Assembly (NCBI GenBank): GCA_024231975.1
Contig: JAAEQB010000064.1
Location: forward strand, 62,001-126,000
Direction of reading: 5' to 3'
Source of the DNA: Allobosea sp.
GTDB taxonomy: Bacteria > Pseudomonadota > Alphaproteobacteria > Rhizobiales > Beijerinckiaceae
DNA: 64,000 nt
Shown: piece after piece, positions 49,981-58,192 of the stretch
Numbering within the stretch: the stretch's first letter is position 1
How the letters are laid out: each line of letters opens with the position of its first letter
Translations under genes and position numbers: made by a program
The notes under the pieces: model-generated
The model's input: only the letters and a program-made list of their open reading frames with translations
Databases searched by the model: none
What the model was told of the DNA's origin: nothing

Positions 49981-50685
49981 TCAGCGCTTGCCGGGCCGGG
50001 TGCGCCGCGCCTTGGAGCGATCGCCGCGCCAATCGGCGACCGACATCGTCGGCAGGTCGAAATAGTCGCGCGTCGTGGCGTAGCCGTGCCCGCCCATGCG
50101 GCCGATCGCATCGAGCGCGACCGGGTCGACATAGTGCTTCATCTGGTCGACCGTGTCGGCGCGGAAATGCGCATAGACGACCTCGCCCAGGATGATCTCG
50201 CGCGAATTACCGATGCCGAGCGTGGTGTGGTGGCGGCATTCGAAGGCGGCCGGCGCCTGGCCGATCCAGGGGCAGGGCACCTTGATGCCGGGCATGGCGG
50301 AAAGGCCGGCCTCGGCGAGTTCGTCCGTGCCCGGCTCGAACGGCACGGCGCAGGCGTTCATGCCGTCGAGCAGCGCGTCGGAGACGATGTTGACGGTGAA
50401 GGCGAGGGTCTCGCGGACATTGCGGCCGGTGTCCTTCTGCCCGCCGGTCTGGCGGTACTCGACGCCGAGCGCCAGGATCGCCGGATCGGCCGAGAGGCAG
50501 TTGAAGAACGAGAACGGGGCGGCGTTGACCACGCCGTTGCCGTCGACCGTCGTCACCAGCGCGATCGGGCGCGGCACCACCGCGCCGATCAGCAGCTTGT
50601 AGCGCTCGCGCGGGGTCAAGGCGGCGAAGTCGAAGGTGACGATCTCGGCGGCGGCCGACCGGTCCTGCGTCAGCGTCTGGGTCAC
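49981..50685 (-). CDS. Flavin reductase-like domain protein
   Basis: A 234-residue protein with a flavin-reductase (FMN-binding split barrel) fold. The conserved block LIGAVVPRPIALVTTVDGNGVVNAAPFSFFN (about residues 32-62) contacts FMN; KDTGRNVRETLAFTVN follows. The family includes FMN reductases of two-component monooxygenases and uncharacterised flavoproteins. No monooxygenase partner gene is nearby. Its ATG overlaps the GntR stop (ATGA), so it is co-transcribed with that regulator. Confidence 0.85.
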   Translation of the reverse strand: MTQTLTQDRSAAAEIVTFDFAALTPRERYKLLIGAVVPRPIALVTTVDGNGVVNAAPFSFFNCLSADPAILALGVEYRQTGGQKDTGRNVRETLAFTVNIVSDALLDGMNACAVPFEPGTDELAEAGLSAMPGIKVPCPWIGQAPAAFECRHHTTLGIGNSREIILGEVVYAHFRADTVDQMKHYVDPVALDAIGRMGGHGYATTRDYFDLPTMSVADWRGDRSKARRTRPGKR

Positions 50686-51449
50686 GATGGAGTCAATCCT
50701 TCACTCAGGGCGTAAGGGGCAAGGACGTCGCGGATGTCGCGTTCGCCGCGCGGCGCCAGCAGGGCGCGGGTGACGACCGATTGCAGGTGGTGATCCATCA
50801 GCGCGGCGGCGCGGGCGGCGTCGCCCGCGCGCAGGGCGTCGATCAGCTGGCGATGCTCGGAGACGGCGCATTCGGAGGAATGCGGGCGGCCATAGATGGC
50901 GAGGATCAATGAGCAGCGCGACGACGCCTCCTGGACATAGCGCAGCAGCAGCGCATTGCCGGTCATTTCGGCGAGCTTGATGTGGAACTCGCCGGAGAGC
51001 CGGATCGATTCCGGCCCGTCCTGCTCATGCGCCTTCTCCTCGAGCCGGACATGCGCCTCGAGCTCGGCCGATTGCGCCGGGGTCAGCCGTCCCGCGAGGT
51101 TCTCAGCAACGAGCCGCTCCAGCCCGCGGCGGACCTCGAAGACGTCACGCGCCTCTTCAAGCGTCGGATAGGCGACATTGGCGCCGCGATTGGGCTTGAG
51201 TTCCACCAGCCCCTCGACGGCGAGCCGTCCGAAGGCCTCGCGCACCAACGTGCGGCTGACGCCGAGCTGCTCGCCGATCGAATCCTCCGGCAGCTTCACC
51301 CCTGGCTTCAGTGCCTGCTCGATGATGGCGCGGCGCAGCGCCTTGTAGACGGCATGGGCACGGGGAGAGCCGGAGGCGCGCGGCTCGGCCTTCCTGCGGA
51401 CTGGTCCGGAGCCGTCCGGGGCGGCTGATGTCAGTGGGCGAGCTGGCAT
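50682..51449 (-). CDS. GntR family transcriptional regulator (FCD domain)
   Basis: A 255-residue regulator: a basic N-terminal tail (1-30), a winged helix (about 31-96, LPEDSIGEQLGVSRTLVREAFGRL, wing KPNRGANV) and an FCD domain (about 103-235) with ligand histidines in SGEFHIKLAE, SEHRQLIDAL and MDHHLQSV. It is divergent from the peptide importer beginning at 51635. A perfect dyad (51493-51507) lies in the shared gap. It likely represses both transcription units. Confidence 0.88.
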   Translation of the reverse strand: MPARPLTSAAPDGSGPVRRKAEPRASGSPRAHAVYKALRRAIIEQALKPGVKLPEDSIGEQLGVSRTLVREAFGRLAVEGLVELKPNRGANVAYPTLEEARDVFEVRRGLERLVAENLAGRLTPAQSAELEAHVRLEEKAHEQDGPESIRLSGEFHIKLAEMTGNALLLRYVQEASSRCSLILAIYGRPHSSECAVSEHRQLIDALRAGDAARAAALMDHHLQSVVTRALLAPRGERDIRDVLAPYALSEGLTPS

Positions 51450-51492
51450 CTCAGTTTCCGCTTGTCTTCAATAATCGCATACAATACGGTTA

Positions 51493-51507
51493 TTGCATCG
51501 TATGCAA
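51493..51507. promoter_or_regulatory. GntR-type operator candidate between regulator and peptide importer
   Basis: TTGCAT and ATGCAA flank CGT in a perfect 15-bp dyad. A related half, GCATACAATAC, lies about 15 bp upstream, suggesting a second weaker site. FCD-type GntR regulators commonly bind such TTG-N-CAA dyads. It is 44 bp from the GntR start and 128 bp from the binding-protein start. Confidence 0.6.
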
Positions 51508-51634
51508 GTTTGCTGAAATATCGCACACGAGATGGCGCGGAAAGCGCCACGGTGGTCACAGAGGCGGCAACGAAACGGCATTCCCCGGTGCGCAGCGCGG
51601 GCCGGCGGCGAGCAACGAAACAGGGGAGAGTTCG

Positions 51635-53203
51635 ATGAAGAAGGCCTGGCTGCTGGCGGCCGTCGCTGCTTTCGCGCTGAATGGCGCGGTCGAAGCGAAG
51701 ACGCTGAAATGGGGTTCGGCGCGCGAGATCGCCTCGCTCGACCCCTATTCTTATGGCGAGACCTTCACGCTCGCCGTGCTCAACCATGTCTATGAAGGGC
51801 TGGTGCGCTATACCGGCGATCTCAAGATCGAGCCGGCGCTGGCGGAGTCCTGGGAGACGGTGACGCCGACGACCTGGCGCTTCAAGCTGCGCAAGGGCGT
51901 CAAGTTCCACAATGGCAATCCGTTCACTGCCGACGACGTCATCGCCTCGTTCCAGCGCGTGACCCACGACACCTCGCCGCTCAAGGGCAACCTGCCAGCC
52001 TATAAGAGCTCGAAGAAGATCGACGACTACACCGTCGAGCTCGAGGTCAACGGCCCCTATCCGCTGCTGCTGAACGACCTCACCAACATCTTCATCTTCA
52101 ACAAGGCCTGGCTGGAAGCGAACAACTCGCTGCTCCCGACCGATTCAGGAAAGGGCGTGAAGGGCTACGCCACCGACAACGCCAACGGCACCGGCCCGTT
52201 CAAGATCGAGAGCCGCCGCGCCGACGCCAAGACGATCTTCGCCAGGAACACGGCGTGGTGGGACAAGCCGCAGCACAATATCGACGTGATCGAGTTCACG
52301 CCGATCACCTCGTCCTCGACCCGCGTCGCGGCGCTGCTCTCAGGCGAGATCGACTACACCAATGTCGCGCCGCTGCAGGACCTGCCGCGCCTGCAGTCCT
52401 CGACCGAGGTCAAGGTGCTGCAGACCAACGAACTGCGCTCGGTCTTCTTCGCCTTCAACCTGACCGACAAGCTGGTCGAGAGCGACGTCAAGGACAAGAA
52501 CCCCTTCAAGGACATCAAGGTGCGCGAGGCGCTCTATCGCGCCATCGACATCGACGCGGTGCAGAAGCGGGCGATGCGCGGCCTCTCGCGCAATACCGGC
52601 GCGCTCGTCGCCCCGGCGATCCCCGGCTACGAGCCCTCGCAGGATGCGCGCCTGCCCTTCGATCTGCCCGGCGCCAAGAAGCTGCTGGCCGAGGCCGGCT
52701 ATCCCAACGGCTTCTCCTTCCTGATGAACTGCCAGAGCGACTCGCTCGTCAACGAGGAGGAGTTCTGCCAGGCGGTGGCGGCGATGTGGTCGCGCGCCGG
52801 GCTGAAGCCCAATCTCAGCCTCGCCCCGCGCAGCCAGCAGACGCCGAAGCGGGTCAAGGGCGATTTCGACGTGATCTCCTTCGGCTGGGCCAACGAGCCG
52901 ATGATCGACGCCTATTCGCTCCTGGTGCAGGTGCTGCGCTCCAAGAGCGGCACGGGCGGCGTGTTCAACTGGGGCAATTGGGGTGACCCGCGCATCGACG
53001 CTCTGATCGACAAGGCCGGCGTCGAGCTCGATACGCCCAAGCGCATCGAAATGATGAAAGAGGCGCTGAAGATCGCCAAGGCGGAGCAGCTCTTCATCCC
53101 GCTGCATCAGCAGCCGATGGCCTGGGCGATGCGCAACACGGTCGCCTCCACCGTGCAGGCCTCGGACAACAAGCCGCGCCTGTGGCTGACCATGATGAAG
53201 TGA
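51635..53203 (+). CDS. Peptide ABC transporter substrate-binding protein (SBP family 5)
   Basis: A 522-residue periplasmic binding protein with signal MKKAWLLAAVAAFALNGAVEA. Motifs are ASLDPYSYGETFTLAVLNHVYEGL, WRFKLRKGVKFHNGNPFTADDV (about residues 82-103) and GTGPFKI. ATG 51635 follows GGGGAGAG; the open frame upstream covers the promoter and is not used. It is first in a plus-strand operon with two permeases, two amidohydrolases and two ATPases. A nitrogen-containing cyclic or amide ligand is suggested by the amidohydrolases. Confidence 0.9.
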   Translation: MKKAWLLAAVAAFALNGAVEAKTLKWGSAREIASLDPYSYGETFTLAVLNHVYEGLVRYTGDLKIEPALAESWETVTPTTWRFKLRKGVKFHNGNPFTADDVIASFQRVTHDTSPLKGNLPAYKSSKKIDDYTVELEVNGPYPLLLNDLTNIFIFNKAWLEANNSLLPTDSGKGVKGYATDNANGTGPFKIESRRADAKTIFARNTAWWDKPQHNIDVIEFTPITSSSTRVAALLSGEIDYTNVAPLQDLPRLQSSTEVKVLQTNELRSVFFAFNLTDKLVESDVKDKNPFKDIKVREALYRAIDIDAVQKRAMRGLSRNTGALVAPAIPGYEPSQDARLPFDLPGAKKLLAEAGYPNGFSFLMNCQSDSLVNEEEFCQAVAAMWSRAGLKPNLSLAPRSQQTPKRVKGDFDVISFGWANEPMIDAYSLLVQVLRSKSGTGGVFNWGNWGDPRIDALIDKAGVELDTPKRIEMMKEALKIAKAEQLFIPLHQQPMAWAMRNTVASTVQASDNKPRLWLTMMK

Positions 53204-53211
53204 AGGCGAGG

Positions 53212-53320
53212 CGTCATTCTCGGGCGAAGCGAAGCGCAGACCCGAGAAGCTCGTGACGAGAAGGCAATGCCGCCCCCTGGTCCTGAGATGCTCGGGTCAA
53301 GCCCGAGCATGACGGCGGGG
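53212..53320. repeat. Intergenic palindromic element, type B copy 3
   Basis: CGTCATTCTCGGG at the left and ATGCTCGGG-tcaag-CCCGAGCAT near the right (53288-53310), ending GACGGCGGGG, reproduce the type B layout of 24042-24132 in reverse order. It sits inside the operon between binding-protein and permease genes, where it could lower downstream expression by hairpin formation, as often seen after binding-protein genes. Confidence 0.78.
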
Positions 53321-53348
53321 TTCACCCGAGAGCTGGAGTAGTCATTCC

Positions 53349-54341
53349 ATGCCCGCCTTCCTGTTCAAGCGCTTCGTCAATGCCGCCGGCGTCATGCTGG
53401 CGGTGGCGTTCCTCGCCTTCCTGACCTTCCGCTTCGTCGGCGATCCCGTCGAGCTGATGCTGAACGAGCAGGCGAGCCAGCAGCAGCGCGACGAGCTGCG
53501 CACCAGGCTCGGGCTCGACAAGGGCTTTGTGCTGCAGTTCGCGACCTTCGTCGGCAATGCCGTGCGCGGCGATTTCGGCATCTCCTACCGCAACCAGCAG
53601 GAGGTGTTCACGCTGATCGCCGAGCGCTTCCCGGCGACCTTCGAACTGGTGCTGGTCGCGACCTTCCTGTCGCTCGCGGTCGGCATACCGCTTGGCGTCT
53701 ACACCGCGATCCGACGAGACAGCCTGCTCGCCAAGGCGCTGCAATTCGTCTCGGTGCTCGGCGTCTCCCTGCCGAGCTTCGCGCTCGGCATCCTATTCAT
53801 CCTGGTCTTCTCGGTGAACCTGCAATGGCTGCCGGCCTTCGGCCGCGGCGAGGTCGTGCAGCTGGGCTGGTGGAGCACCGGGCTGCTGACCTCCTCCGGG
53901 CGCAAGGCACTGATCCTGCCCGGCATCACGCTGTCGCTCTTCCAGATCACACTGGTGATGCGGCTGGTGCGGGCCGAGATGCTGGAGACGATGCGGACCG
54001 ACTTCATCCGCTTCGCCAGGGCGCGCGGCCTGCCGGCCCGGGCCGTGAACTTCCGCCACGCTTTGCGCAACTGCCTGATGCCGGTGATCACCGTGACCGG
54101 CCTGCAGATCGGCAATCTCATCGCCTTCGCGCTGGTCACCGAGACCGTGTTCCAGTGGCCGGGCATGGGCATGCTCTTCGTCCAGGCCGTCACCTTCGTC
54201 GATATCCCGGTGATGGCGGCCTATCTGATCGTCGTCTCCTTCATCTTCGTCTCGCTCAACACGCTGGTCGACCTGACCTATGCCTGGGTCGATCCGCGCC
54301 TGCGCGAGGACGCGCTCTCAGGAGGCGCCAATGCCCGCTGA
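53349..54341 (+). CDS. Peptide ABC transporter permease, DppB type
   Basis: A 330-residue inner-membrane permease. The N-terminal helix region MPAFLFKRFVNAAGVMLAVA, the GDPVELMLNEQASQQQRDELR periplasmic segment and the EAA loop TMRTDFIRFARARGLPARAVNFRH (about residues 214-237) are typical of DppB/OppB. Its end overlaps the DppC-type gene by 11 bp. Confidence 0.9.
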   Translation: MPAFLFKRFVNAAGVMLAVAFLAFLTFRFVGDPVELMLNEQASQQQRDELRTRLGLDKGFVLQFATFVGNAVRGDFGISYRNQQEVFTLIAERFPATFELVLVATFLSLAVGIPLGVYTAIRRDSLLAKALQFVSVLGVSLPSFALGILFILVFSVNLQWLPAFGRGEVVQLGWWSTGLLTSSGRKALILPGITLSLFQITLVMRLVRAEMLETMRTDFIRFARARGLPARAVNFRHALRNCLMPVITVTGLQIGNLIAFALVTETVFQWPGMGMLFVQAVTFVDIPVMAAYLIVVSFIFVSLNTLVDLTYAWVDPRLREDALSGGANAR

Positions 54342-55263
54342 AGCTGCCAAGCCCGGCCGCCTGCGCCGCTTCCTCGACAGCGACATCGGCTGGAGCTTTA
54401 GGCACACGCCGGCCGCCTGGCTCTCGACGCTGGTGCTGGTGATCCTGATCCTGACGGCACTCTTCTGCCCGCTGATCGCGCCGCAGAACCCGCACGACCT
54501 CGCCCAGGTCTTCATCGACAAGGCCGAGATCCCGCCGATCTGGTCGCCGGACGGCGAATGGCCCTTCCTGCTCGGCACCGACCCGCAGGGGCGCGACGTG
54601 CTCTCCGCCATCCTCTACGGCACGCGGGTGTCGCTGATCATCGGCTTCTCGGCGGTGCTGGTCTCGATGGTGATCGGCGTCTCGATCGGCCTCGCCGCCG
54701 GCTTCTATGGCGGGCGGATCGACAACCTCCTGATGCGGCTCGGCGACACCGTGCTGTCGATCCCGACGCTGCTGATGGCGATCCTGGTCTCGGCGATCTT
54801 CCGCGAATTGCTGCCGCCCGGCCTGCGCGATCCCTTCGCTGCGGCGGTGCTGGTCGTCTCGATCGCGCTGACCAGCTGGGTGCAATATGCCCGCACCGTG
54901 CGCGCCTCGACCATGGTCGAGCGGCGCAAGGAGTATGTGCTGGCGGCGCGCATCATCAAGGTGCCGGCCGGGCGGATCATGCGCCGGCACATCCTGCCGA
55001 ACACGCTGACCCCGGTGATGGTGGCGGCCACGCTCAATCTCGGCCTCGCCATCCTGTCCGAAGCGACGCTGTCCTTCCTCGGCGTCGGCATGCCGATCAC
55101 CCAGCCTTCGCTCGGCACGCTGATCCGCATCGGCAACCAGTATTTGTTCTCCGGCTCCTGGTGGCTCGTCGTTTTCCCCTCGCTCCAGCTCGGCCTGATC
55201 GTGCTCTCGGTCAACCTGCTCGGCGACTGGCTGCGCGACGCGCTGAACCCGAAGCTGCGCTGA
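54331..55263 (+). CDS. Peptide ABC transporter permease, DppC type
   Basis: A 310-residue permease. The DppC motif LLGTDPQGRDVLSAILYGTR (about residues 78-97) and EAA loop RKEYVLAARIIKVPAGRIMRRHILPN (about 200-225) are intact, followed by LSEATLSFLGVGMP. ATG 54331 is preceded by GGAGG and overlaps the DppB stop. An in-frame extension upstream to 54280 lies inside dppB and is unlikely. Together they form the channel of the importer ending at 60133. Confidence 0.9.
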   Translation: MPAEAAKPGRLRRFLDSDIGWSFRHTPAAWLSTLVLVILILTALFCPLIAPQNPHDLAQVFIDKAEIPPIWSPDGEWPFLLGTDPQGRDVLSAILYGTRVSLIIGFSAVLVSMVIGVSIGLAAGFYGGRIDNLLMRLGDTVLSIPTLLMAILVSAIFRELLPPGLRDPFAAAVLVVSIALTSWVQYARTVRASTMVERRKEYVLAARIIKVPAGRIMRRHILPNTLTPVMVAATLNLGLAILSEATLSFLGVGMPITQPSLGTLIRIGNQYLFSGSWWLVVFPSLQLGLIVLSVNLLGDWLRDALNPKLR

Positions 55264-55293
55264 CGACAAGAAACCAAAGAGGATACGCCTGCG

Positions 55294-56490
55294 ATGACTG
55301 CCTCCTTGCTGATCCGCAATGTCAGGCCGAATGCGGGGCCGGCTCTCGACATCCTGATCGAGAACGGCCGCATCAGCCGGATGGCGAAGGATATCGCCGC
55401 GCCCACCGGCGTTACGGTGGAGGATGGCCGCGGCGACATCGCCATTCCCGGCCTGGTCGAGGCCCATGCCCATCTCGACAAGAGCCTCTGGGGCATGGCC
55501 TGGTACGTCAACGAGGTCGGCCCGAGGCTGCTCGACAAGATCGACAATGAGCGCCTGAGCAAGAAGCGCCTCGATCTCGACCCGGCCCGCCAGTCGGCGC
55601 GCCAGACCGTGCAATCGTCGACGATGGGCTCGACCCATACCCGCAGCCATGTCGACGTCGACACCGATCTCGGGCTTTGGGGCGTCGAGGGCATCATGAA
55701 GACTCGCGCGGACTACGCGGACATCATGGACATCGAGCTCGTCGCCTTCCCGCAATCGGGCCTGCTGCGCCGGCCCGGCACGCTGGAGCTCATGCACGAC
55801 GCGATGAAGGCCGGCTGCGAGATCGTCGGCGGCCTCGATCCCTGCGCCATCGACCGCGATCCGAAGGGCCATCTCGATGCGATCTTCGGGCTCTGCCAGA
55901 GCTACGGCAAGCCGCTCGACATCCATCTGCACGAGCCCGGCGAGATGGGGCTGTTCTCGCTTGACCTGATCATCGAGCGCACCCGCGCGCTCGGTATGAA
56001 GGGCAAGGTCACCGTCAGCCACGCCTTCTGCCTCGGCACCGATCCGCAGCTGGTCGATCCCGTGATCCCGCAGCTCGCCGCGCTCGACATTGCGATCATG
56101 ACCACGGCCCCGGCCCGCAACACCGCGCCGGCAGTGAAGAAGCTGCTCGATGCCGGCATCCGCGTCTGCTCGGGCTCGGATGGCATCCGCGACACCTGGG
56201 GACCCTATGGCAATGCCGACATGGTGGAGCGCGCCATGTTCATCGGCCTGCGCAACAATTTCCGCCGCGACGACGAGGTCGAGCTCGGCCTCCATGTCTG
56301 CACGGCCGGCGGCGCCGCGGTGATGGAGATCGCCGATTACGGCCTGGCCGAAGGCAATATCGCCGATCTCGTCATCATGCCCGGCCAGAGCCTGACGGAT
56401 CTGGTCGTCACCCGTTCGCCCAAGCGCCGTGTCGTCAAGCGCGGCCGGATCGTCGCCCGCGACGGCGTCTCAGTGAGGACAGCGCCGTGA
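55294..56490 (+). CDS. Amidohydrolase family protein (cytosine deaminase-like)
   Basis: A 398-residue TIM-barrel metal hydrolase. The metal site includes His58/His60 (EAHAHLDK), the HLHEPGE His on beta-5, a VSHAF His on beta-6 and SGSDGIRD with the catalytic Asp on beta-8. This set and LDKSLWG resemble cytosine/isoguanine-type deaminases and N-isopropylammelide hydrolases. It lies 30 bp after the DppC permease within a peptide-type ABC operon, so it probably deaminates or hydrolyses the imported cyclic amide or amidine. The exact substrate is unknown. Confidence 0.83.
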   Translation: MTASLLIRNVRPNAGPALDILIENGRISRMAKDIAAPTGVTVEDGRGDIAIPGLVEAHAHLDKSLWGMAWYVNEVGPRLLDKIDNERLSKKRLDLDPARQSARQTVQSSTMGSTHTRSHVDVDTDLGLWGVEGIMKTRADYADIMDIELVAFPQSGLLRRPGTLELMHDAMKAGCEIVGGLDPCAIDRDPKGHLDAIFGLCQSYGKPLDIHLHEPGEMGLFSLDLIIERTRALGMKGKVTVSHAFCLGTDPQLVDPVIPQLAALDIAIMTTAPARNTAPAVKKLLDAGIRVCSGSDGIRDTWGPYGNADMVERAMFIGLRNNFRRDDEVELGLHVCTAGGAAVMEIADYGLAEGNIADLVIMPGQSLTDLVVTRSPKRRVVKRGRIVARDGVSVRTAP

Positions 56491-56522
56491 TGGTCGCAGC
56501 TGATTTCATAGCCACGACCGTA

Positions 56523-56656
56523 GCCCTCCCCCCGCTTGCGGTGGGGAGGGTTGGGTGGGGGGCAGCGCCGCTTGGTGCAACGTCGAAGGATGGTCGAGCC
56601 CTGCTTTCCGGCCCCCCATCCCTAGCCCTTCCCCACCGCAAGCGGGGGGAAGGGGA
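56523..56656. repeat. Intergenic palindromic element, type A copy 3
   Basis: The left arm (about 56523-56562) contains CCCTCCCCCCGCTTGCGGTG and the right arm (about 56611-56656) contains CTTCCCCACCGCAAGCGGGG, in inverted orientation. The core GCTTGC/GCAAGC differs by extra bases from the other two type A copies. It separates the two amidohydrolase genes inside one operon. Confidence 0.8.
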
Positions 56657-56728
56657 TGATGGCGCGATCTTCGAGGAACGCTGCGCATGACCTTGCGCCC
56701 TGCAAAGCGCCCTGAGGGCCGCATCCTG

Positions 56729-58192
56729 ATGACCGCACGCTGGGTGGTCGGCCACAAGGACGGCCGCCATCGCCTCTATGAGAATGGCGAGGTGGTGTTC
56801 GAGAACGGCGAGGTCGTCTTCGTCGGTCACGGCTTCCCAGGCGAAGTCGCCCGGCGCATCGATTACGGCCACGCCCTGATCGGGCCTGGTTTCATCGATT
56901 GCGACGCGCTCTCGGACCTCGACACCACCATTCTCGGCTATGACAACCAGCCGGCCTGGAAGAAGGGCCGCGTCTGGCCGCGCAGCTATCTCGAGGCCGG
57001 CCCCTACGAGATGTATACGCGCGAGGAGCTCGCCTTCCAGAAGCGCTATGCCTTCTCCCAGCTGATCCGCAACGGCATCACCACGGCGCTGCCGATCGCC
57101 TCGCTGTTCTACCGCGCCTGGGGCGAGACGGTGCAGGAGTTCGAGGACGCGGCGGAAGCGGCTGCCGATCTCGGCCTGCGCGCCTATCTCGGCCCGGCCT
57201 ATCGCACCGGCAACCAGCTGGTCGAAGCCGACGGGCGCATCGTCACCCATTATGACGAGCTGCGCGGCCTCGCCGAGCTCGACGCGGCCATCGATTTCGC
57301 CCGGCGTCATGAAGGCGCGGCCGGCGGGCTGATCCGGGCGATGTTCGCGCCCGACCGCATCGAGACCTCGACGGCCGAGCTGCTGCGCCGCACCGCCGCC
57401 GCTGCGCGCGAGCTCGACATCCCCGTCCGGCTCCACTGCTGCCAGTCGAAGATCGAATATGACCTCGTCCTCGCCCAGCACGGCATGAGCCCGCCGGAAT
57501 GGCTGGAGAGCCTCGGCTTCCTCAATGAGCGCTGCCTGCTGCCGCATGGCACCGTCGTCTCCGGCAGCCGCCTGGTCGACCGTCCCGGCCGCGACCTCGA
57601 GATCATCCGCGATTCCGGCGCCAGCATCGTCCATTGCCCGCTGGTCTCGGGCCGGCATGGCGGCACCATCAACCATTTTGGCAGCTACCGCGCCATGGGC
57701 CTCAACATCGCCATGGGCACCGATACCGCCCCGCCGGACATGGTGACGAACCTGCAGGTTGGCATGATCCTTTCCCGCACCGTGGCCGGCAATGTCGGCG
57801 CCGTGCGCTCCGAGGATTACTACGACGCGGCCACCATCGGCGGCGCGAACGCGCTGCAGCGCCCCGACCTCGGCCGTCTCCAGCCGGGCTCCCGCGCCGA
57901 TATCACCGTCTTCGACTTCGACCGGCCGCATAGCGGGCAGGTCATCGATCCCGTCCAGACGATGTTGCTGACCGGCCATGGCCGCGACTTTTCGACCGTG
58001 GTGATCGACGGTCGCTTCGTCATGGAGGACCGGGCCATTCCCGGCCAGGACGAAGCCGCCGACAACATCCGCGCCCAGAAGCAGTTCGAGGGCGTCATGG
58101 CGCGCTATCCGGAGCGCACTTTGGGCCACCCGCCGATGAGCGAGATCTTCTCGTCCAGCTACGCGATCGAACGTAAGGGAGATGCCGCGTGA
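56729..58192 (+). CDS. Amidohydrolase-superfamily protein lacking the beta-1 HxH motif
   Basis: A 487-residue protein with amidohydrolase-like architecture. Later metal-site elements are present (RLHCCQSK, LLPHGTVVSG, MGTDTAPPD), but the usual HxH after PGFID is replaced by CDALSDLD, so the metal centre must differ or be partial. Two consecutive ENGEVVF heptads near residues 18-31 come from a 21-bp tandem repeat. ATG 56729 matches the typical MTARWVV start; an ATG at 56687 would add 14 residues. Its end overlaps the DppD start (GTGA), which ties it to the ABC system. Confidence 0.75.
   Translation: MTARWVVGHKDGRHRLYENGEVVFENGEVVFVGHGFPGEVARRIDYGHALIGPGFIDCDALSDLDTTILGYDNQPAWKKGRVWPRSYLEAGPYEMYTREELAFQKRYAFSQLIRNGITTALPIASLFYRAWGETVQEFEDAAEAAADLGLRAYLGPAYRTGNQLVEADGRIVTHYDELRGLAELDAAIDFARRHEGAAGGLIRAMFAPDRIETSTAELLRRTAAAARELDIPVRLHCCQSKIEYDLVLAQHGMSPPEWLESLGFLNERCLLPHGTVVSGSRLVDRPGRDLEIIRDSGASIVHCPLVSGRHGGTINHFGSYRAMGLNIAMGTDTAPPDMVTNLQVGMILSRTVAGNVGAVRSEDYYDAATIGGANALQRPDLGRLQPGSRADITVFDFDRPHSGQVIDPVQTMLLTGHGRDFSTVVIDGRFVMEDRAIPGQDEAADNIRAQKQFEGVMARYPERTLGHPPMSEIFSSSYAIERKGDAA
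56780..56821 (+). repeat. Two in-frame 21-bp tandem units inside the amidohydrolase gene
   Basis: GAGAATGGCGAGGTGGTGTTC (given here as 56780-56800) is followed by a copy at 56801-56821 that differs at three third-codon positions only. Both encode ENGEVVF. All differences are synonymous, which suggests either an old duplication under selection or a convergent beta-hairpin. Confidence 0.8.

Noticed and set aside
54256..56295. 679-codon open frame on the minus strand
   Set aside because: It lies antisense to two permeases and an amidohydrolase with clear family motifs, and its translation is a charged, low-complexity RHDQE-rich sequence typical of GC-driven shadow frames.
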